DNA of 64,000 bases from an uncultured Roseobacter sp. (GTDB taxonomy: Bacteria > Pseudomonadota > Alphaproteobacteria > Rhodobacterales > Rhodobacteraceae). The translations under genes and the position numbers were made by a program. Numbering within the stretch: the first letter of the stretch is position 1; every line of letters begins with the position of its first letter. Below, piece after piece: positions 53,017-61,613 of the stretch. Under the pieces are notes generated by a model. The model ran no database searches. It was given only the letters and a program-made list of their open reading frames with translations, and was not told the DNA's origin. The stretch spans positions 1 through 64,000 of the forward strand of contig NZ_CANLYL010000003.1 of assembly GCF_947495275.1 (NCBI RefSeq), written 5' to 3'.

Positions 53017-53964
53017 ATGCTGTCTTATGGCCAGAAACGCGCGTTTGAAACGGATGGCTACCTCGTCTTGCCTGACGTTGTTCCGCAATCTGTCCGGGAT
53101 GCGGTTGCCGCCGAATACGCCCAGTTGCTGGATCACCTCTGTGCCGATTGGCAGGCACGGAACCTTCTGCCTGCCGGTGTTTCATCACAGGATTTCTGGG
53201 GGAAGTTACTGACGGCCTACCGGGCCGGATGCGACTGGTTCCAGCCCATGGACATCAGCCTGCCGGGGGGCGACATCAGGGCGGACACGCCCATGCATTT
53301 TGGACCGGCGGTATTTGACCTTGTGACCTGTTCTGCGATTCTGGATGTGGTTGAGGCGCTGATCGGGCCCGAGATCACGTCCAACCCTATTCAGCATATC
53401 CGGATCAAGCCGCCACGCCCGGCACTGAACACGGAAGAAATCCGCGCCCATGTGACCCAAACCGACTGGCATCAGGATCGCGGCGTCGGTCTGGAAGAGG
53501 CCGATGCGACGGATATGATCACTGTCTGGATCGCCATGACAGATGCAACCGTTGAAAACGGGTGTTTGCAGGTCATCCCCGGGGCGGACCGCGAGATGCT
53601 GCCCCATTGTCCCAAAACCCAGACGGCGATTGCGGACGGGTTCATTGATGAGACACAAGCCGTGCCGCTTCCGGTCCCGGCAGGTGGTGTCGTGCTGCTT
53701 CATCCGCTTTTGCCACATGCCTCGCTGCCCAATGGCACCCACGCGTTCAGGTGGTCGTTCGATCTGCGCTACAATGTGACGGGACAGCCGACCGGGCGGG
53801 CGCATTTCCCTGAATTTATCGCGCGCAGCGCAGATGATCCGGGTCAGGTCTTGACCGACTGGCGCCTATGGCGGCAGATGTGGGAAGACGCGCGCGACAC
53901 TCTGGCGCGCAACCCCCACATCCCCATTCATCGCTGGCAAGGCGATGCGCCGTTCTGCGCCTAA
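53017..53964 (+). CDS. phytanoyl-CoA dioxygenase family protein (first copy)
   Basis: A 315-residue Fe(II)/2-oxoglutarate dioxygenase fold. The iron facial triad is H152-x-D154 (TDWHQDRG) with distal H234 (PHASLPNG); R245 in AFRWSFDLRY would hold 2-oxoglutarate. Bacterial PhyH proteins hydroxylate small molecules, which can also remove O-methyl or similar groups. Lying between dctM and uxaA, it probably acts on the imported sugar acid or a derivative. GGAG precedes the start. Confidence 0.85.
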   Translation: MLSYGQKRAFETDGYLVLPDVVPQSVRDAVAAEYAQLLDHLCADWQARNLLPAGVSSQDFWGKLLTAYRAGCDWFQPMDISLPGGDIRADTPMHFGPAVFDLVTCSAILDVVEALIGPEITSNPIQHIRIKPPRPALNTEEIRAHVTQTDWHQDRGVGLEEADATDMITVWIAMTDATVENGCLQVIPGADREMLPHCPKTQTAIADGFIDETQAVPLPVPAGGVVLLHPLLPHASLPNGTHAFRWSFDLRYNVTGQPTGRAHFPEFIARSADDPGQVLTDWRLWRQMWEDARDTLARNPHIPIHRWQGDAPFCA

Positions 53965-53973
53965 GGAGACCCC

Positions 53974-55482
53974 ATGGATACCGTCCGTCTTGATCCGGCT
54001 GATAATGTCGTCACTGCCACACGTCCGCTGCAAGCAGGTGTCGCTGTCGAAGGGGTGAATACCCGTGCGCTCATCCCCTCCGGGCACAAGATCGCAACAA
54101 CGCCGATTGCCAAAGGCGATGCCATTCGGAAATACGCGCAGATTATCGGATACGCGTCGCAGGATATCGCACCGGGCGAGCATGTGCATACCCAGAACGT
54201 GGCCTTTCGCAACACGGACGCGGAATATGAGTTTGCCACCGATTTGCGCCCCGTCAAAACCGTTCCGGAAGACGCCCGCGACACTTTCATGGGCTATCGG
54301 CGTGAAAACGGTCAGGTAGGCACTCGCAATTACATCGCCATTGTCACTTCGGTGAATTGCTCGGCCACGGCAGCGCGCCGCATCGCCAGCCATTTCACGC
54401 CGGACATCCTGGCGCATTACCCCAATGTCGATGGGGTCGCCGCCTTTGTGCATGGCACCGGTTGCGGCATGGCAGGTGACGGCGAGGGTTTCGAGGCATT
54501 GCAACGGGTCATGTGGGGTTATGCGCGGCATCCCAATCATGCGGGCGTGTTGATGGTCGGTCTGGGATGCGAAATGAACCAGATCGACTGGCTGCTCGAA
54601 GCCTACGGACTGAAACAGAGCCCGACCTTTCAAGTGATGAATATTCAATCTGTCGCGGGCCTGCAGAAAACCGTTGATCTCGGGATCAAGAAAATCGAAG
54701 CGATGCTGCCCCTTGCGAACCAAGCCACACGCACGCCCTGCCCGGCCTCTGAGCTGATGGTCGCCCTGCAATGCGGCGGATCGGATGCATGGTCAGGCAT
54801 CACGGCAAATCCCGCCTTGGGATACGCCTGTGATCTGCTGGCCGCCCAGGGTGGCACCGGTGTTCTGGCCGAAACACCGGAGATTTATGGCGCAGAACAT
54901 CTGCTGACCCGCCGCGCGGTTGACCGGGCAACAGGTGATCGCCTGGTTGGATTGGTCAAATGGTGGGAGGACTACACCGCCCGCAACAAGGGCTCGATGG
55001 ACAACAACCCCAGCCCCGGCAACAAAAAGGGCGGCCTGACCACCATTCTGGAAAAATCGCTGGGGGCTGCGGCCAAGGGCGGCACCAGCCCCTTGATGGG
55101 GGTCTACAAATACGCCGAACCCGTGCAGGCCAAAGGGTTCACCTTCATGGACAGCCCCGGATATGATCCGGCCAGCGTGACCGGGCAGATCGCAGGCGGG
55201 TGCAATCTGGTGTGCTTTACCACGGGGCGCGGGTCAGCCTTTGGTTCGAAACCCAGCCCGACGATCAAAGTTGCCACCAACTCGGAAATGGCCAAACGCA
55301 TGTCAGACGACATGGACGTGGACGCAGGCACAATTCTGACGCAAGGCGTGAGTGTCGAGGAAAAAGGGCGTGAAATTTACAATCTGTTCCTCAAGGTGGC
55401 CAGCGGCGAGGCCACAAAATCCGAAGCTCAGGGCTTGGGTGATTATGAATTCGTACCCTGGCAAATCGGGGCGGTGATGTGA
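53974..55482 (+). CDS. uxaA: altronate dehydratase family protein
   Basis: A 502-residue UxaA/GarD-family dehydratase. The N-terminal SAF domain (about 1-90) has the GHKIATTPIAKGDAIRKYAQIIGYA motif; the C-terminal domain has GYRRENGQVGTRNYIAIVTSVNCSATAARRIA, HGTGCGMAGDGEGFEALQRVMWGY and the metal-type cysteines in GAEMNQ-like GLGCEMNQ and GGCNLVCFTTGRGS. UxaA converts D-altronate to 2-keto-3-deoxygluconate. KDG kinase and uxaC are in the same island. AAGGAGA precedes the start. Confidence 0.92.
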   Translation: MDTVRLDPADNVVTATRPLQAGVAVEGVNTRALIPSGHKIATTPIAKGDAIRKYAQIIGYASQDIAPGEHVHTQNVAFRNTDAEYEFATDLRPVKTVPEDARDTFMGYRRENGQVGTRNYIAIVTSVNCSATAARRIASHFTPDILAHYPNVDGVAAFVHGTGCGMAGDGEGFEALQRVMWGYARHPNHAGVLMVGLGCEMNQIDWLLEAYGLKQSPTFQVMNIQSVAGLQKTVDLGIKKIEAMLPLANQATRTPCPASELMVALQCGGSDAWSGITANPALGYACDLLAAQGGTGVLAETPEIYGAEHLLTRRAVDRATGDRLVGLVKWWEDYTARNKGSMDNNPSPGNKKGGLTTILEKSLGAAAKGGTSPLMGVYKYAEPVQAKGFTFMDSPGYDPASVTGQIAGGCNLVCFTTGRGSAFGSKPSPTIKVATNSEMAKRMSDDMDVDAGTILTQGVSVEEKGREIYNLFLKVASGEATKSEAQGLGDYEFVPWQIGAVM

Positions 55483-55856
55483 GCCTGACGGAGGTTATCC
55501 ATCGCAATGAGGTGACTTCGCTTTTGCTTTTGCAGGGTTACAACGTCTATCTGCCGGTCGTCGATCAGGGTATTGATTTCATTGTGCACCGCGAGGCGGA
55601 TAACGACATGAAATGTGTTCAGCAGAAATCGCGCTGGACGATACATCGCAAATATCTGGACCGCGGCATCTGGATCGCCTTTCGCGACCGGCAAGATTGG
55701 TATCTGGTTGAGCATGATCAAATGGTCGATCTTTGCCAAAAGCATGGCACGGAACTTGAAACGCAATCCTGGCAGAGGGATGGCAGCTACACGCGCGCGC
55801 ATTTGTCAGCAAAATACAAATCCCTCTACGCCGATTTTCACATAGGTACGATATGA
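55479..55856 (+). CDS. PD-(D/E)XK-like nuclease-fold protein of unknown function
   Basis: A 125-residue protein embedded in the sugar-acid operon. GTG start overlaps the uxaA stop, and its own stop overlaps the next start, so it is translationally coupled on both sides and very probably real. The core reads QGYNVYLPVVDQGIDFIVHR, then KCVQQKSRW: D33 followed after 14 residues by Q48-x-K50, the spacing of PD-(D/E)XK nucleases with Q in place of E. An ordinary catabolic role is not obvious. I cannot assign a function. Confidence 0.75.
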   Translation: MSLTEVIHRNEVTSLLLLQGYNVYLPVVDQGIDFIVHREADNDMKCVQQKSRWTIHRKYLDRGIWIAFRDRQDWYLVEHDQMVDLCQKHGTELETQSWQRDGSYTRAHLSAKYKSLYADFHIGTI

Positions 55857-56878
55857 GCCCGCCAAAGCGCATTCTGGTCGTCGGCGGCGGGCTGATCGGT
55901 ATCCGCCATCTTCAGGCGGTAGAGGCCCATCCTGATTGCAGTCTGGTCGGGCTGGCAGATCCGGATATGACACTGGCCTCTGATGTCAAACGCTTTGCGT
56001 CGATGGCCGAGGTCACCGAACCTGTTGACGGGGTCATCATCGCAACCCCAACGGGACTTCATGCGGAGCACGGGGTTTATGCCGCAGAACGGGGCTGGCA
56101 TATGCTGATTGAGAAGCCCGTGGCCGGTGATCTACCCGGTGCTGAGGCCCTCAGTCATGCGGTGGCCAAGGCCGGTGTCGGGTCGCTGGTCGGACATCAC
56201 AGGCGCTATCACCGCAGCGTGCAGCAGTTGAAAGAACTTGTGGCGGACGGCGCGGTCGGCACACCGGTCTGCGCCAATCTGATCTGGGCGATGCGCAAAC
56301 CAGACGCCTATTTTGAAGGCAACTGGCGCACGGCGGGTGGCAGCCCCGTCATGATCAATCTGGTGCATGACATCGACATCCTGCGTTTTGTACTGGGTGA
56401 AATTGCCACGACAACCGCGTTGCGCGGCAAGGGATTGCGCGCGGGCACCCGCATCGAAAGCGGTGCCATCGCGCTAGCCTTCGAGAGCGGTGCAACCGGC
56501 ACCATCAGTTTTGCCGATACCTCGCCCAGCCCTTGGGGGTTTGAGGCCGCAACCGGTGAAAACCCGAATATCGGCACAACCGGGCAGGATATGATGTGGA
56601 TCATGGGAACAAAGGGGGCGGTGAGCTATCCGTCACTGACGCTTTGGTCGGGCCGCGATTGGTCCAAACCCGCCGAAAGCACGCCGGTTGCACCGGAACA
56701 GGACGCCAAGGCCCCGCTTGATGCCCAGCTTGACCACTTCATTGACGTGATGAATGGCGCACCGCCGCTTATTGACGTAGCGGACGCAACCAAAACGCTG
56801 GCCGCAGCCTTGCAAATCGAAGCCCAACTCGCGGCCCAAGTGGAAGGAGCAGCAAATGCCCGAAACGCTCACGCCTGA
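55853..56878 (+). CDS. Gfo/Idh/MocA family oxidoreductase
   Basis: A 341-residue NAD(P)-dependent sugar oxidoreductase. Rossmann motif ILVVGGGLIGIRHLQAV, then the EKPVAGD segment with the family's catalytic lysine, LVGHHRRYHRSV, and NLVHDIDILRFVLGE with the catalytic-type histidine. Members oxidise or reduce hydroxyl groups of sugars, inositols and sugar acids. It overlaps its upstream neighbour by 4 and the second dioxygenase by 23 bases. Confidence 0.88.
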   Translation: MSPPKRILVVGGGLIGIRHLQAVEAHPDCSLVGLADPDMTLASDVKRFASMAEVTEPVDGVIIATPTGLHAEHGVYAAERGWHMLIEKPVAGDLPGAEALSHAVAKAGVGSLVGHHRRYHRSVQQLKELVADGAVGTPVCANLIWAMRKPDAYFEGNWRTAGGSPVMINLVHDIDILRFVLGEIATTTALRGKGLRAGTRIESGAIALAFESGATGTISFADTSPSPWGFEAATGENPNIGTTGQDMMWIMGTKGAVSYPSLTLWSGRDWSKPAESTPVAPEQDAKAPLDAQLDHFIDVMNGAPPLIDVADATKTLAAALQIEAQLAAQVEGAANARNAHA

Positions 56879-57743
56879 TCAGATCGCCCATTATCAGGAG
56901 CACGGCTATCTGGTGTTGCAGAACCAGATACCACAGGTCTGGCTGGACCGGCTCCATGCGGAAATTGCACGTTTCGAAGAAGAAGCGCGCGGCATGACGG
57001 CCAGCAACGACCGGCTTGATCTGGAAGACAGCCACACACCCGAGACACCGCGCCTGCGGCGGATCAAACTGCCGCATCTGATTTCCGACGTGATGCGAGA
57101 GCTGATGTTTTCCGATCATATCCTCGCCCCCGCACGTGACCTCATCGGGCCGGATTTGCGCCTGCACACCACCAAGCTCAACATGAAATCGGCAGGCTAC
57201 GGCGCAGCGGTCGAGTGGCATCAGGATTATGCCTTTTACCCCCACACGAACGACGACATTCTGGCCATCGGTGTGTTGATTGACGATATGGCTGCGGAGA
57301 ATGGCCCGCTGATGGTCTATCCTGGCTCCCACAGAGGACCGGTTTATGACCATCATGTGGATGGCGTTTTCGCAGGTGCCATGCTGCCGGAAGAGAACGG
57401 GCTGAACCCGGCCGATGCGGTACAACTGACCGGGCCAGCCGGGTCCATCAGCATCCACCACGGGCGGATCGTGCATGGCTCCGCGCTCAATACATCTGAT
57501 CGCGCGCGCCGCATTCTGTTTTACGAGATGATGGCGGCAGACGCTTTCCCGATCATGGGCTCGATGACGAAATGGGACGGGATCAAGGACTATGACACGC
57601 GCATGCTGTGCGGGAAATCCACGCTGAACCCGCGCCTCAAGGACATCCCGGTGCGCATTCCGCAGCCGCAACCGGACGTCCCCATCTCCATCTATGAAAT
57701 CCAGAAAGGCCTAAAAAAGCGGGCCTTTGATACAATCGACTGA
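56856..57743 (+). CDS. phytanoyl-CoA dioxygenase family protein (second copy)
   Basis: A 295-residue Fe(II)/2-oxoglutarate dioxygenase, only distantly like the first copy. The triad is H122-x-D124 (VEWHQDYAF) and H207 (IVHGSALNTSDRARR), with arginines at 216-219 suited to 2-oxoglutarate. It keeps the GPLMVYPGSHRG loop of PhyH enzymes. GGAAGGAG lies just before its ATG inside the preceding gene. Two different PhyH enzymes in one operon suggest two oxidative steps on one substrate or two substrates. Confidence 0.86.
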   Translation: MPETLTPDQIAHYQEHGYLVLQNQIPQVWLDRLHAEIARFEEEARGMTASNDRLDLEDSHTPETPRLRRIKLPHLISDVMRELMFSDHILAPARDLIGPDLRLHTTKLNMKSAGYGAAVEWHQDYAFYPHTNDDILAIGVLIDDMAAENGPLMVYPGSHRGPVYDHHVDGVFAGAMLPEENGLNPADAVQLTGPAGSISIHHGRIVHGSALNTSDRARRILFYEMMAADAFPIMGSMTKWDGIKDYDTRMLCGKSTLNPRLKDIPVRIPQPQPDVPISIYEIQKGLKKRAFDTID

Positions 57744-57769
57744 TCGCATACCCCCGGGAAGGACACCAG

Positions 57770-58657
57770 ATGACACAAGCAACTATCGGATTTATCGGCC
57801 TCGGCCTGATGGGAGCGGCCATGGTGGGCCGTTTGCAGGACAAGGGTTATTCGGTAACCGTCACGGCCAACCGCTCCCGCCCGAACATTGATGCCGCAGT
57901 GGCGCGTGGGGCGACGGAAGTTGCGACGGCCCGCGATGTGGCGACGGCAAGCGATATTGTCATGCTCTGCATGGACACCAGTGACAGCGTTGAGGCGCGG
58001 ATGCGCGGCGATGACGGCGTGATTGCTGGTCTGAAACCGGGCGCGGTCGTGATCGATTTTGGCACGTCGCTGCCCGGCAGCACCCGTGCGCTTGGCGCAG
58101 AGACAGAGGCCGCTGGCGGTGCCTACCTTGATGCGCCGTTGGGTCGCACACCCGCGCATGCCAAGGATGGATTGCTGAACATCATGGCGGCGGGAGAAAA
58201 AGCCGCCTTCGAAAAGGTCGCACCGGTGCTGAATGATCTGGGTGAAAACGTCTTTCACCTTGGCGCACTTGGGTCTGGTCATACCATCAAACTGATCAAC
58301 AATTTTTTCGGCATGACAGTCGCCAATGCCATGGCCGAGGCTTTCGCCATGGCGGACGTGGCCGGAATTGATCGGCAGAACCTCTATGACGTTATGGCCG
58401 CCGGACCACTGCATTCCGGCATGATGGATTTTGTCAAAGGCTATGCGCTGGACGGCGACCCCGCACAATTGGCCTTCGCGATCAAGAATGCGGCCAAGGA
58501 CGTTGGGTATTATGCCCGCATGGTCGATGAGGCGGGTGCCGAAACGGTCATGGCGCAAGGCGCGCTCACAGCCCTGCGGCGCGCAAACGATGAAGGCCGG
58601 GGGGATGATATGGTCTCCACCATGGTTGATTATTACGCTTCCAAAATGACCAAATAG
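57770..58657 (+). CDS. beta-hydroxyacid dehydrogenase (3-hydroxyisobutyrate dehydrogenase family)
   Basis: A 295-residue NAD(P) enzyme. IGFIGLGLMGAAMVGRLQDKG is the cofactor motif, DAPLGRTPAHAKDG the substrate loop (an R-T-P variant of the usual SGG), and HTIKLINNFF carries the catalytic lysine. The altered substrate loop suggests a non-standard substrate. AAGGAC precedes the ATG. It follows the second dioxygenase by 26 bases. Confidence 0.87.
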   Translation: MTQATIGFIGLGLMGAAMVGRLQDKGYSVTVTANRSRPNIDAAVARGATEVATARDVATASDIVMLCMDTSDSVEARMRGDDGVIAGLKPGAVVIDFGTSLPGSTRALGAETEAAGGAYLDAPLGRTPAHAKDGLLNIMAAGEKAAFEKVAPVLNDLGENVFHLGALGSGHTIKLINNFFGMTVANAMAEAFAMADVAGIDRQNLYDVMAAGPLHSGMMDFVKGYALDGDPAQLAFAIKNAAKDVGYYARMVDEAGAETVMAQGALTALRRANDEGRGDDMVSTMVDYYASKMTK

Positions 58658-58658
58658 C

Positions 58659-59540
58659 GTGGCGGTTTCCGCGGGCATTCTGGAGGACCGGCCACATTTT
58701 GGCATCATGCTGATGCTATGCGCCTGGCTGCTTTTTGCGCTGGTGGATACCGGCGCAAAGTGGTTGGTTCTCGCCGGATTTCCCGCGTTCCAGCTCGCCT
58801 TTATGCGGTATTTCGGTCATTTCATCATCTCGATAGGGGTCATTGCCAAAGGCGGTATCACGAGGGACCGGTTCCAGACCGGGCATATGTGGCAGGTCAT
58901 CAGCCGTGCCATGCTTCTGATCACGGCGACGCTGTCCAACTTTTACGCGCTGAATTTCCTGCCGTTGACGGTGACTTCCGCGATCATGTTTTCCAGCCCC
59001 GTGATCGTGTGTTTCCTGTCCTGGCCGCTCTTGGGCGAACGCGTTGGCCCCTGGCGCTGGTTCGCGATCATGCTGGGGTTCGGTGGGGTGCTGGTGGTCA
59101 TCCGGCCCTTTGGCGAAGCCTTCCACATTGCCATGCTGATGCCGCTCTATAATTCGGTAAGTCTCGCGCTTTATTCGATCATGACGCGCAAACTTGCCGG
59201 TGTTGTCGCCACCGAAACCATGCAGTTCTACATGGGCGCGCTTGGCACTGCGGTCTTGTTGCCTTTTGCCGTCTGGGTATGGGAATGGCCCACCAATCTT
59301 GCCGATTGGGCCATCCTGATCAGCCTTGGCGTCTTTGGCTGGGCAGGGCATCAACTGCTGACCAATGCGCATCGGTTTGGGTCGGCCAATACATTGATGC
59401 CCTACACCTATTCCTTCATGATTTATCTTTCGATACTCAGCTATCTGGTGTTTGCGCATGTGCCGGACCAGTGGACGATCGCGGGGGCAATGATCATCGT
59501 GGTTTCGGGTCTGATCATTTGGAAGAGAGAACAGCGATGA
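58659..59540 (+). CDS. DMT (EamA) family permease
   Basis: A 293-residue inner-membrane protein with about ten helices in two EamA halves (GIMLMLCAWLLFALVDTGAKWL ... and LMPLYNSVSLALYSIMTRKLAG ...). Members export or import small metabolites. The start is GTG, one base after the previous stop. Its stop overlaps the KDG kinase start by 4 bases. It may move an intermediate or by-product of the pathway. Confidence 0.85.
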   Translation: MAVSAGILEDRPHFGIMLMLCAWLLFALVDTGAKWLVLAGFPAFQLAFMRYFGHFIISIGVIAKGGITRDRFQTGHMWQVISRAMLLITATLSNFYALNFLPLTVTSAIMFSSPVIVCFLSWPLLGERVGPWRWFAIMLGFGGVLVVIRPFGEAFHIAMLMPLYNSVSLALYSIMTRKLAGVVATETMQFYMGALGTAVLLPFAVWVWEWPTNLADWAILISLGVFGWAGHQLLTNAHRFGSANTLMPYTYSFMIYLSILSYLVFAHVPDQWTIAGAMIIVVSGLIIWKREQR

Positions 59541-60409
59541 CCAAAATTGCCTGCGTCGGCGAAGCCATGATCGAATTGTCGATGGACGGGCAATCCGCAA
59601 AAATTGGCGTCGCGGGTGACACGCTCAACACGGCGATCTATCTCAAACGATCCGCCCCCGATCTGACCGTCGACTACGTGACATGCCTTGGCGACGATCC
59701 GTTTTCTGAGCAGGTTCGTGAATTCATCGCCACTCAACGCATCGGCTGCGACGCTATCCGAACAATCCCGGGCAAATCGCCCGGCCTTTACGCCATCACG
59801 ACCACGGACGATGGCGAACGCGCATTCACCTATTGGCGCAGCGCATCAGCCGCGCGGGATATGTTCCAGTTTGACGGCCAATTCGATTTCTCCGTTTTGG
59901 AAGGGTACGATTTTGTCTATCTCTCCGGCATCACCTTGGGGATCCTGCCACAGGCCGTGCGATTGGCCTTGATCGACCATCTGCAAAGCACGGATCTACG
60001 GGTCATCTATGACAGCAATTATCGCCCGGCGCTTTGGGAGGATGAGGCAACAGCGCAGAACGTCACCCGCGCAATTTGGGCCCATACAGATATCGCTTTG
60101 CCCTCCATTGATGACGAAATGGCCCTCTTCCGTGAAACTGCATCCGATGTGGAGTCACGGTGCCAAAAGTCATTCATCAACGGCGCATTGAAACGCGGCG
60201 CACAAGGCCCGCTTTCCTTGGGCTCAGACGTTGTGCAAGACTATCCGCCCGCAAAAAAAGTCATCGACACGACGGCGGCCGGGGACAGTTTCAACGGCGG
60301 ATACCTCGGGGCGCTGTTAAGCGGAAAATCTCAAGCGGAAGCCCTTCGATCAGGCCATGATCTAGCAGCACGGGTTGTGCGACATCGAGGCGCGATCATT
60401 CCAGAATAA
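59537..60409 (+). CDS. kdgK: 2-keto-3-deoxygluconate kinase (PfkB family)
   Basis: A 290-residue ribokinase-fold sugar kinase. N-terminal VGEAMIELS, GVAGDTLNTAIYL, the SPGLYAITTTDDGERAFTYWRSASAAR segment that marks KDG kinases, YDSNYRPALW, and the catalytic DTTAAGDSFNGGYLGALLSG. It phosphorylates KDG made by UxaA to KDPG for aldol cleavage; no eda aldolase lies in the window. It overlaps the convergent uronate reductase gene by 14 bases. Confidence 0.93.
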   Translation: MTKIACVGEAMIELSMDGQSAKIGVAGDTLNTAIYLKRSAPDLTVDYVTCLGDDPFSEQVREFIATQRIGCDAIRTIPGKSPGLYAITTTDDGERAFTYWRSASAARDMFQFDGQFDFSVLEGYDFVYLSGITLGILPQAVRLALIDHLQSTDLRVIYDSNYRPALWEDEATAQNVTRAIWAHTDIALPSIDDEMALFRETASDVESRCQKSFINGALKRGAQGPLSLGSDVVQDYPPAKKVIDTTAAGDSFNGGYLGALLSGKSQAEALRSGHDLAARVVRHRGAIIPE

Positions 60410-61613
60410 CCGCTGATAGATGCTCCGCGCCAATCAACTCCAACAAAGCTTTGTCGGGCGCACCTGATGAAATGAGCTGCGATATCTTCGCGCCCAACGG
60501 ATCTTGCAGAGGCCTCGCAGCAGCCGTTTCTTCTCGGCAAAAGGCCAGCCATGCCCGCACCGCCTTGCACAACGCGGGCGATCCAGCCCCATCCGCAGAC
60601 CGTTCGCGGATACTATCAAAAATGCGATAGGGCAGCTTTTGTGATCCATCCATCGCGATCTGGCGCAGGCTGTGGTTGATGTGTGGATTGTCAAAACGTT
60701 CGATCAGCGCTTCAGCATAGGCCGGAGCCTGATGTCGGACATCGGGCGGCAGCGTTTGCGCAGCCTCTGACATGACAGCGCGCGCTTCGTTTCTCAGGAC
60801 TTCAGCACCCACCGCCTGATGCACAAATTCGAACCCTGCGAGCGTTCCGGCATAGGCCAGCATGGAATGTGCTGCGTTCAGCATCCTGAGTTTGCGCATC
60901 TCATGGGGGGCAACATCTATGACAAACTGCGCATCCGGCCAATCGGGGCGCGGGCCTGCAAAGCTGTCTTCGATCACCCACTCACGGAAGGGCTCTGTCG
61001 GCACCGCCATGGCATCACCGGTCTGCTTGCGCAGCGCCTCCGTTGTCGCCGGGGTGATCCGATCCACCATGGAATTGGGAAAAGACACAATCGCCTGATC
61101 GATCCGCAAATGCGCAGCTTCCGCAAAGTCCAAAACTGCGGCGCGTAATGTCTCACCATTGCCGTTTCGATTGTCACAACTCAGCACGGTCACGGGTGTT
61201 GTCCGGTTCGCAAGCCCGCGCGCAAGAAAGCCGATCAGCGTATGCGGTCCATGCCCTGCCAGATCCTCTGCAATCATCGGATCAGCCCGGTTCAACCGGT
61301 TGTCCGGGGTCAGGTGATAACCCTTTTCGGTCACGGTGATGGAGATTACGTGAACATCCGGCGCTACAATTTGTGCAAGAACTGCGGCAGGGTTTTCCGG
61401 CGCAACCAGAACGTCGTCGAAGACTTCAATATGCTTGGCTTCCTGACCCTGAATGGCAAGGGTGTAACCGAACCCCTGAGCTTTCAACCCGTCGCGCACG
61501 CCCGGTGATCTGAGACTGACGCCGCAAATCGACCAGTCCCCTGCATCTTGCGTGTAATCGGCCAGATGCGCCCGGCAGAAATTGCCAACACCAATATGCA
61601 AAATGCGCGGCAT
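60396..61613 (-). CDS. mannitol dehydrogenase family protein, uronate reductase-like
   Basis: A 405-residue NAD-dependent polyol/uronate reductase of the UxuB/UxaB family. HIGVGNFCRAHLADY is the cofactor motif, ITVTEKGYHL and the R-K-LRMLNAAHSMLAYAG catalytic region (K, N, H) are present. It is about 80 residues shorter than E. coli UxuB, mainly at the N-terminus. By context it would reduce tagaturonate to altronate (feeding uxaA) or fructuronate to mannonate. Its start overlaps the uxaC stop. Confidence 0.87.
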   Translation of the reverse strand: MPRILHIGVGNFCRAHLADYTQDAGDWSICGVSLRSPGVRDGLKAQGFGYTLAIQGQEAKHIEVFDDVLVAPENPAAVLAQIVAPDVHVISITVTEKGYHLTPDNRLNRADPMIAEDLAGHGPHTLIGFLARGLANRTTPVTVLSCDNRNGNGETLRAAVLDFAEAAHLRIDQAIVSFPNSMVDRITPATTEALRKQTGDAMAVPTEPFREWVIEDSFAGPRPDWPDAQFVIDVAPHEMRKLRMLNAAHSMLAYAGTLAGFEFVHQAVGAEVLRNEARAVMSEAAQTLPPDVRHQAPAYAEALIERFDNPHINHSLRQIAMDGSQKLPYRIFDSIRERSADGAGSPALCKAVRAWLAFCREETAAARPLQDPLGAKISQLISSGAPDKALLELIGAEHLSAVILE

